Of a stretch of 64,000 nucleotides of DNA, positions 58,935 to 64,000 are shown one piece after another. A model generated the notes under the pieces. It was not told where the DNA came from. It did no database searches and was given only the letters and a program-made list of their open reading frames with translations. Numbering within the stretch: the first letter of the stretch is position 1; the number at the start of each line of letters is the position of its first letter. Position numbers and translations under genes: made by a program. The stretch spans positions 12,453,501-12,517,500 of the forward strand of contig NZ_CP012673.1 in the NCBI RefSeq assembly GCF_002950945.1, in the 5' to 3' direction. The stretch is from Sorangium cellulosum. Lineage in GTDB: Bacteria; Myxococcota_A; Polyangia; Polyangiales; Polyangiaceae.

Positions 58935-60725
58935 ATGCTGGAGCGCGGAGGGCTCGCAGGCATGCTGTCGCTTGAGGCCGGGAGCGTCATCGATGGCAGG
59001 TATCGTCTGGAGCGGCCCCTGGCGAGCGGCGCGATGGGCTTCCTCTGGGTGGCCCGACACCTGCAGCTCGAGGTCGAGGTCGCGATCAAGTTCATGATGC
59101 CGCAGCACGCGAGCTCCCAGATGGCGCGCGCGCGGTTCGAGCGGGAGGCGAAGGCCTCGGCCCAGCTCCGGACGCCCCACGTGGTCCACGTCTACGACTA
59201 CGGGCTCGAGGGCGACACGCCGTACCTCGCGATGGAGCTCCTCGACGGCGAGGATCTCGCGGCCCGCCTGCGGCGGCGCGGCCGCCTCACGCCGGAGGAG
59301 ACGCTGAGCGTCGTGGACCAGCTGTGCAAGGCGCTCCGCCGCGCGCACGAGGTGGGGCTCATCCATCGCGACCTCAAGCCCGCGAACGTCTTCCTCGCGC
59401 GCCAGGGCGAGGAGATCGTCAAGATCCTCGACTTCGGGGTCGCCAAGGCGACCATCACGGCCCTGTCCGCCGACGCGACCAAGACGGGCACGCTCATCGG
59501 CTCGCCGCACTACATGAGCCCCGAGCAGGTGCGCCGGAGCAAGACCATCGATCCGCGCAGCGATCTCTGGTCGCTCGGCGTGATCATCTTCCAGTGCCTC
59601 ACGGGCCAGCTGCCCTTCCCCGGCGAGGAGCTCGGCGACGTGCTCGTCGAGATCTGCACGGGCGACATCCCGGTCGCGTCGCGCGTCGCGCCGGACGTCT
59701 CCCCCGAGCTGGATCGGTTCCTGGAGCGCGCGCTCCGGCGCGATCCGGCGGAGCGGTTCCAGAGCGCGGGCGAGCTCGCCGAGGCGTTCGCCGCGGCGGT
59801 GAAGCGCGGGACCATGCCGTCCATCCCCGGCGTGATGGCCGCGAGCGGCGCCGTGATCGCCGACCTGCCTGCCGCGGGCGGCAGGGCCGACCTGCCGCCC
59901 GCGGGCGGCACCGTGATCGCCGACCTGCCGGCGGCCGCCCTCCCCGGCATGCCCGCTGGCGCCGGAATACCCGCCGGGACCGGCGTGCCCGCCGCCGCGG
60001 GCGTGCTGGCAGGTACGGGCACGCCCGTCGGCACCGGGACGATCGCCGCCACCGGCACGCTGCCCCCGAGCAGCGACAGCGCAATGCCCCTCGGGAGCGC
60101 GGCGGCTGCTGGCGGCGCGATGGCCGCAGGCGGCGCGCTGAGCGCAGGCGGCACGCTGGCCGCCAACGGGACGCTGCCTCCTCCGAGCGGAAGGTTGCCC
60201 TTCGGCAGCGGCGCCCAGCCTTCGAGCGGCACCCTGGAGGCCGTCGGAAGCGCCCTCTCCTCCCCTCACCCGGACCGCGGCACCAACCCGAGGGCGCTGC
60301 TCGCCGTGCTCGCCAGCGTCGTCACGGTGGGCGCGGTCGTCGCCGCCGCCCTCGTCCTGTTTCGCTCGACCACGCCGGACGCGCCCGCCGCCCCGGCTGC
60401 GGAGCCGGCCCCGACAGCAGCCGAGCCAGCCGCGCCGCCTGCAGGATCTGCCACGCTCGCTCCGCCCGGATCTCCGGCGTCCGATGCGCCGCCGCCCGAC
60501 GCCCTGGAGCCCGACGCGCCGCCTCCGACCGCGAGCGCGCCCCCCACGTCGGAAGCCCCCTCTCCTCCGGACAGCGCACCCGCAGCTCCTGCCACGCCTG
60601 CGCCACAGCTCACGACGAGCCCTGGCCGGGCGACCGCGAGGCCGGCGCCGCCGGCGAAGCGGCCCGCTCCCGCTGCGCCCTCCCGCAAGGGCGCCGCCGA
60701 GAGAGATCCGACCTTCGGCTTCTGA
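58935..60725 (+). CDS. Membrane-anchored Ser/Thr protein kinase
   Basis: The product is 596 residues. The kinase domain (about 23-290) is complete: Gly loop LASGAMGFLWVARH, Lys in VAIKFMM, catalytic loop LIHRDLKPANVFL, DFG in ILDFGVAKA and SPHYMSPEQV in the activation segment. A low-complexity Gly/Ala/Pro region (about 300-440, repeated GTG and AGG patterns) leads to a transmembrane helix (LLAVLASVVTVGAVVAAALV, about 455-476). A Pro/Ala/Thr-rich tail outside the cytoplasm follows. ATG 58962 could be the start instead, with GGAGG further upstream. It is a typical Hanks-type kinase of myxobacteria; its substrate is unknown. Confidence 0.93.
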   Translation: MLERGGLAGMLSLEAGSVIDGRYRLERPLASGAMGFLWVARHLQLEVEVAIKFMMPQHASSQMARARFEREAKASAQLRTPHVVHVYDYGLEGDTPYLAMELLDGEDLAARLRRRGRLTPEETLSVVDQLCKALRRAHEVGLIHRDLKPANVFLARQGEEIVKILDFGVAKATITALSADATKTGTLIGSPHYMSPEQVRRSKTIDPRSDLWSLGVIIFQCLTGQLPFPGEELGDVLVEICTGDIPVASRVAPDVSPELDRFLERALRRDPAERFQSAGELAEAFAAAVKRGTMPSIPGVMAASGAVIADLPAAGGRADLPPAGGTVIADLPAAALPGMPAGAGIPAGTGVPAAAGVLAGTGTPVGTGTIAATGTLPPSSDSAMPLGSAAAAGGAMAAGGALSAGGTLAANGTLPPPSGRLPFGSGAQPSSGTLEAVGSALSSPHPDRGTNPRALLAVLASVVTVGAVVAAALVLFRSTTPDAPAAPAAEPAPTAAEPAAPPAGSATLAPPGSPASDAPPPDALEPDAPPPTASAPPTSEAPSPPDSAPAAPATPAPQLTTSPGRATARPAPPAKRPAPAAPSRKGAAERDPTFGF

Positions 60726-60767
60726 ACGAAGCGCCGGCCGAGGCGGCCGATCGCGGGCGCGCCGCGA

Positions 60768-61868
60768 TCAGACCTTGGCGGTCGTGAGCCAGTGAGGGTT
60801 CTTGGTCGTGCCGTCGAAGCGCTCGGTGGTCTTGAACTGCTCGTACTTGCCCTTGGCGCCGAGCTCGGCGGTGCGCGCGAGGATCGCCGAGACGCGCTCG
60901 TTGCCGAGCGGCTGGAACGTGTAGGCCGCCTTGAGCGCCTGCTTCAGCGTGCCCATGCTGTCGCAGCCGGTGATCACCACCGACGTCTGCAAGCTCATCG
61001 GGTAATGCAGGCAGTCCATCGGCGTCACCGCGCCGGTCTTGATGATCTCCCCGCCGCCGAAGGGCTTCATCCCGAGCACGCCGATGCCCTGCCGGGTCAG
61101 CTCGGGGAGGACCAGCTTCTCGAAGCTGCGGTAATGGGGATCCATGACGTTGAGCGGCATCTGCACGGCGTCGAACGTGAACCCCTGCTGCTCGGCCATC
61201 TTCAGCGTGGCGAGGTGGATGTCCGGATCCTTGTGGCCGGTGAAGCCGATGAACCGGATCTTGCCGGCCTTCTTCGCGGCCACGAGCGCCTCCATCGCGC
61301 CGCCTGGCCCGAAGATCTGCGCGGGCTCGTTCATGCGGATGATCTCGTGCATCTGCACGAGGTCGATGACGTCGGTGCGCAGCCGGCGGAGCGACTGCTC
61401 GAGCTGCGCCTCGGCGACCGCGCGGGTGCGGCCGTCGAGCTTCGTCATCAGGAAGGCCTTTTGCCGATACCCCTCCTGGAGGGCGTTGCCCATCCGGACC
61501 TCGCTCTCGCCGTCGTTGTAATCCCAGCAGTTGTCGAGGAACGTGATCCCGTGATCGATGGCGAAGCGGACGATCCGCGTGCTCTCCTGCTCGTCCTTCG
61601 GCACCGCCATGTGGAAGCCGCCGAGGCCGACGAGGCTGACGTTGACCCCGGTCCGCCCGAGAGGCCTCGTGGGCATCACGCCGCCGGGCGGCAGCACGAT
61701 GTCGTCCTGCCCGGGCGCCTCGGGCGGAGCCCCCTTCGGCGGCTCCTGAGCGCCCCCGCCCGGCAATGAGGCGCTTTGCCCCACCTGCGCGCTCCGTGCA
61801 CACGCGCCGAGCGCGAGGCCTGCTCCGATCGTATGAAGGATTGTCCGCCGGGAAGGTCGCTTCGTCAT
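60768..61868 (-). CDS. Tat-exported aldo/keto reductase lipoprotein
   Basis: The product is 366 residues. The start at 61868 gives a twin-arginine signal (KRPSRRTILHTIGAGLALGAC) ending in a lipobox Cys. AGGAG lies about ten bases upstream. The catalytic tetrad of aldo/keto reductases is visible: Asp and Tyr in FLDNCWDYNDGESE, Lys in FLMTKLDGR and His in LVQMHEI. IRFIGFTGHKDP and GIGVLGMKPFGGGEI fit the barrel. It reduces carbonyls with NAD(P)H in characterised relatives. Extracytoplasmic Tat-type members are common in bacteria with large secreted redox sets. The substrate is unknown. Confidence 0.92.
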   Translation of the reverse strand: MTKRPSRRTILHTIGAGLALGACARSAQVGQSASLPGGGAQEPPKGAPPEAPGQDDIVLPPGGVMPTRPLGRTGVNVSLVGLGGFHMAVPKDEQESTRIVRFAIDHGITFLDNCWDYNDGESEVRMGNALQEGYRQKAFLMTKLDGRTRAVAEAQLEQSLRRLRTDVIDLVQMHEIIRMNEPAQIFGPGGAMEALVAAKKAGKIRFIGFTGHKDPDIHLATLKMAEQQGFTFDAVQMPLNVMDPHYRSFEKLVLPELTRQGIGVLGMKPFGGGEIIKTGAVTPMDCLHYPMSLQTSVVITGCDSMGTLKQALKAAYTFQPLGNERVSAILARTAELGAKGKYEQFKTTERFDGTTKNPHWLTTAKV

Positions 61869-62025
61869 GAGGGCCATGCTCCTGAGCGCGAGGCCCAAGC
61901 AGCGGACGTGCCACGCGGCGCGTCGCGCAGCGCGCCACGCGGCGCGCTGGGCGCTACCCCGCGCGCTGCGCGCCGGCACGGCTGCGGGCGCCGCATGCGC
62001 AGCGCCCGCTCAGGCCCTCGGCGGG

Positions 62026-63426
62026 TCAGGCCTTGAGGTCGTCGAACTCGCCGGGCTGGCCGAACGACCCGAAGTTCGTGACCGGGCCCCCGTCGTCCGC
62101 GGTGCAGCCGACCGCGTTCGCGAGCGTCGTCAGCAGCTTGTTGTGGGGAGCGTCCTTGTCGTTCACCGTGTCCGCCTCCCGGGTCACCTTGATGTACTGC
62201 CCCGTCTTCAGGTAACCGCCGCAGCTCCCCGCGATGACATAGGGCAGATCGCGGAAGTCGTGCCACTTGCCGTGGGAGAGCTCGTTCATGAACACGACGG
62301 CGCTGTTGTCGAGCACGCTGCTGCCGCCCTCGTCGTAGCTCGCGAGCCGATCGAGGAGGTAGACGTACTCGTTGATGAACCACCGATCGATGTCGAACAG
62401 CATCTCCTCGTAGCCGGCCACCTCGCTCCCGGAGTCGTCGTCCTCCGTGTTCCCATGAGAGAGCTTGTGGTGGTTGTACAGGTGAGACATCCCGTCCCAC
62501 TTGAAGATCGGGCCGAACGCGCCCGAGCCCCATTGCAGCGTGGCCGCCCGCGTCGCGCCGGTCGCGATCGCCAGCGCGAGGATATCCATCTGCATCCGGC
62601 CGATCTTCTTGAACTCGGCGTCGTACGACACCGTGTCCGGGTTGATGCCCTCGATCTCGGCCACGCGCTCCGCCGGGAGGACGATCCCCGCGTTGCCCAT
62701 GTCGACCTCGAGGTCGCGCACCCTCTGGAAGTGCATGTCGAGCTTGTCGCGGTCGGCCTTGCTGAGCCGCTTCGCGAGCAGGAGCTCGTACTCGGGGCCC
62801 ACGAGGTCGAGCACGCTCTGGCGCCGCTTCGTGAGCCGCTCGAGCGCCTCCGTGTCGAGGTCGGTCACGCCGACCAGGTCCCTGTACGCGCGCCACGGGT
62901 TGTTCTCGCCGGTGACGGGCTGCTCGCTGCCGCTGTACGAGATGTGCCCGCGCACGTTGGGCACCTTCGCGCCGACCATCAGCGTGAGCGCGGGTTTGCC
63001 CGGCGGGTTCAGCTTGCTCGCGATGAACTGGTCGAGCGAGATCCCCGCGGGGTACTGGCTGCCCTCGACGAGCGGCTGCGCCGTGAGCTTGCAGCCCATC
63101 CCCTTCGCGTGGTCGTCGCCCGCGGTCTCGTCCCAGCCGAAGCCGCGCGGCACCATGTGGATGCCCCGCGGGATCAGCAGCCTGTCCTTGTACCCGGCGA
63201 GGGGCGCGATCGCGCGATCCTCCGCGAACGACGCGTCCGTCAGCGCGCCGTACTGCGTCGCCGGGAAGAACCGGTCCATGTTCACGCCGTTGCACATGAA
63301 GAAGGCGATGAACCGCCGCGGCGCGTCCGCCGGACCGGCCTTGGCGTCGCGCGCCCGCAGCGACTCGAGGAAGGGCAGACCGAGCATCACCCCGCCCGCG
63401 CCCCGCAAGAACGTTCTGCGATTCAT
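62026..63426 (-). CDS. DUF1552 family Tat-exported protein
   Basis: The product is 466 residues. It opens with a twin-arginine signal, MNRRTFLRGAGGVMLGLPF. Family landmarks are FIAFFMCNGVNMDRFFP, ISLDQFIASKLNP, LSKADRDKLDMHFQRVRDLE and VAGSCGGYLKTGQYI-like VIAGSCGGYLKTGQY. DUF1552 proteins belong to the alkaline-phosphatase-like superfamily region of Planctomycetes and myxobacteria, usually encoded just after a DUF1592/DUF1588/DUF1585 cytochrome protein, as here (ATGA overlap). Their function is not known. The stretch 61869-62025 between this gene and the reductase is low-complexity GC-rich DNA. Confidence 0.92.
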   Translation of the reverse strand: MNRRTFLRGAGGVMLGLPFLESLRARDAKAGPADAPRRFIAFFMCNGVNMDRFFPATQYGALTDASFAEDRAIAPLAGYKDRLLIPRGIHMVPRGFGWDETAGDDHAKGMGCKLTAQPLVEGSQYPAGISLDQFIASKLNPPGKPALTLMVGAKVPNVRGHISYSGSEQPVTGENNPWRAYRDLVGVTDLDTEALERLTKRRQSVLDLVGPEYELLLAKRLSKADRDKLDMHFQRVRDLEVDMGNAGIVLPAERVAEIEGINPDTVSYDAEFKKIGRMQMDILALAIATGATRAATLQWGSGAFGPIFKWDGMSHLYNHHKLSHGNTEDDDSGSEVAGYEEMLFDIDRWFINEYVYLLDRLASYDEGGSSVLDNSAVVFMNELSHGKWHDFRDLPYVIAGSCGGYLKTGQYIKVTREADTVNDKDAPHNKLLTTLANAVGCTADDGGPVTNFGSFGQPGEFDDLKA

Positions 63427-64000
63427 TGCTCCACCTCTTCCACGGCTCGATACCTGAACGTCTTCGTCTGCGTGAGCGCGACGAGCAGATCCTTGATGTT
63501 GTACCCGGACCCGGCGAGCCTCGCGTCGAGTTCGTTGATGGTGCACGTGTCCTCGGGCGAGAGCTGCCGGGCGTTGCCGTAGCGGTACCAGTTCGACAGG
63601 TAACACCGCTCCGCGACGGGGCTCTCCGCGAGCTGCGTGACGAGGTCGAGCGCGCCGTCGAAGCGCAGCTCCTCGTCCCCGACGCGCAGCGTCCCGGTCG
63701 CGTCGATCGCCTCACCGTGCTCGTCGGCGCGGTACCGCCCGACCGGGTCGAAGTGCTCGAACGCGAAGCCCGCGGGGTTGATCACGCCGTGGCACGTCTT
63801 GCACGCGTCCGGGGACGTGTGCGCCTCCACCTGGTCGCGCGTCGTCTTGATCTCGCCCTGCTGGGGCGGCAGCGTCGTGTCGATGTTCGGCGGCGGATCC
63901 GGGATCGTCGCGCAGAGGATCTGGCGCTGGATGAACACCCCGCGGTGGATCGGCGAGGTGTGGTCGGGGAAGGCGTTCGCGCTCAGGAAGCCGGCCTGCG
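63423..64000 (-). CDS. DUF1592/DUF1588/DUF1585 cytochrome-type protein, C-terminal part
   Basis: The frame is open to the right window edge, so only the last about 192 residues are seen. SANAFPDHTSPIHRGVFIQR with QILCATIPDPPPNI is the DUF1588 signature, CKTCHGVINPAGFAFEHFD is a CxxCH haem site with the family's 'NP.GF..E.FD' tail, and ALTQTKTFRYR is the DUF1585 end. These large secreted proteins pair with DUF1552 proteins. The stop overlaps the DUF1552 start. Haem binding at the single visible site is expected from the motif. Confidence 0.92.
   Translation of the reverse strand, partial: QAGFLSANAFPDHTSPIHRGVFIQRQILCATIPDPPPNIDTTLPPQQGEIKTTRDQVEAHTSPDACKTCHGVINPAGFAFEHFDPVGRYRADEHGEAIDATGTLRVGDEELRFDGALDLVTQLAESPVAERCYLSNWYRYGNARQLSPEDTCTINELDARLAGSGYNIKDLLVALTQTKTFRYRAVEEVEQ

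Overview
The window is about 70% GC, and its gene families point to a Sorangium-like myxobacterium (order Polyangiales). These include a protein kinase/ATPase/histidine kinase fusion, PEGA-free Ser/Thr kinases, DUF1552 and cytochrome-type Planctomycete-like pairs, a Suv3-like helicase and very large RHS proteins. This assignment is an inference from gene content; there is no rRNA or other marker to confirm it. No tRNA or rRNA gene was seen.

Region 1 (1-13.4 kb) is mostly housekeeping and signalling. It holds the end of a subtilisin-like protease, a beta-propeller lipoprotein with one haem-type CxxCH motif, a glycine-rich RNA-binding protein, enolase, a minimal DotU/IcmF (TssL/TssM-like) pair, and a 1,817-residue kinase-ATPase-histidine kinase fusion with its single-domain response regulator.

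Region 2 (13.8-36.9 kb) is an accessory hotspot built around an RHS polymorphic toxin. The full-length gene (13831-20484) ends in a GIY-YIG/URI-type nuclease tip and is followed, with a 4-base overlap, by an Imm26-like immunity gene. Three decayed partial copies of the RHS 3' region follow at 20.96-22.99, 23.84-27.77 and 34.22-34.96 kb. Between them lie a GxxExxY gene bounded by perfect 23-bp inverted repeats, an IS21-family element with a 5-bp target duplication that splits one RHS copy, and a two-gene CHAT protease / STAND NTPase operon whose STAND protein carries 16 nearly identical WD40 repeats. A related short palindromic element abuts the CHAT gene and a third decayed copy lies at 2.75 kb. 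A fragment of the TssM-like gene recurs at 36.6 kb.

Region 3 (36.9-39.2 kb) looks like a remnant of an integron cassette array. Three minus-strand genes (HEAT repeat, DUF4304-like, DJ-1/PfpI) have lower GC. An attC-like site with canonical core sites lies between the last two.

Region 4 (40.3-55.9 kb) is the most notable: a divergent biosynthetic cluster for a ribosomally made, modified peptide (RiPP). The minus-strand arm encodes an azoline YcaO, two E1-like/leader-binding proteins (one fused to a dehydrogenase), a stand-alone dehydrogenase, a split LanB dehydratase (glutamylation and elimination-type halves), a TPR-like protein and a 90-residue Ser/Thr/Cys-rich precursor candidate followed by an intrinsic terminator. 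The plus-strand arm encodes a second YcaO, a TfuA protein and an ABC-2 exporter. YcaO-TfuA pairs are associated with peptide thioamides, so the predicted product carries azoles and dehydroamino acids and possibly a thioamide. An 11-bp perfect dyad lies in the divergent promoter region.

Region 5 (55.9-64 kb) has a large inverted pair of heptamer repeats, a Suv3-like helicase, a Ser/Thr kinase, a Tat-exported aldo/keto reductase and a DUF1552 / DUF1588-type cytochrome pair that runs off the right edge.
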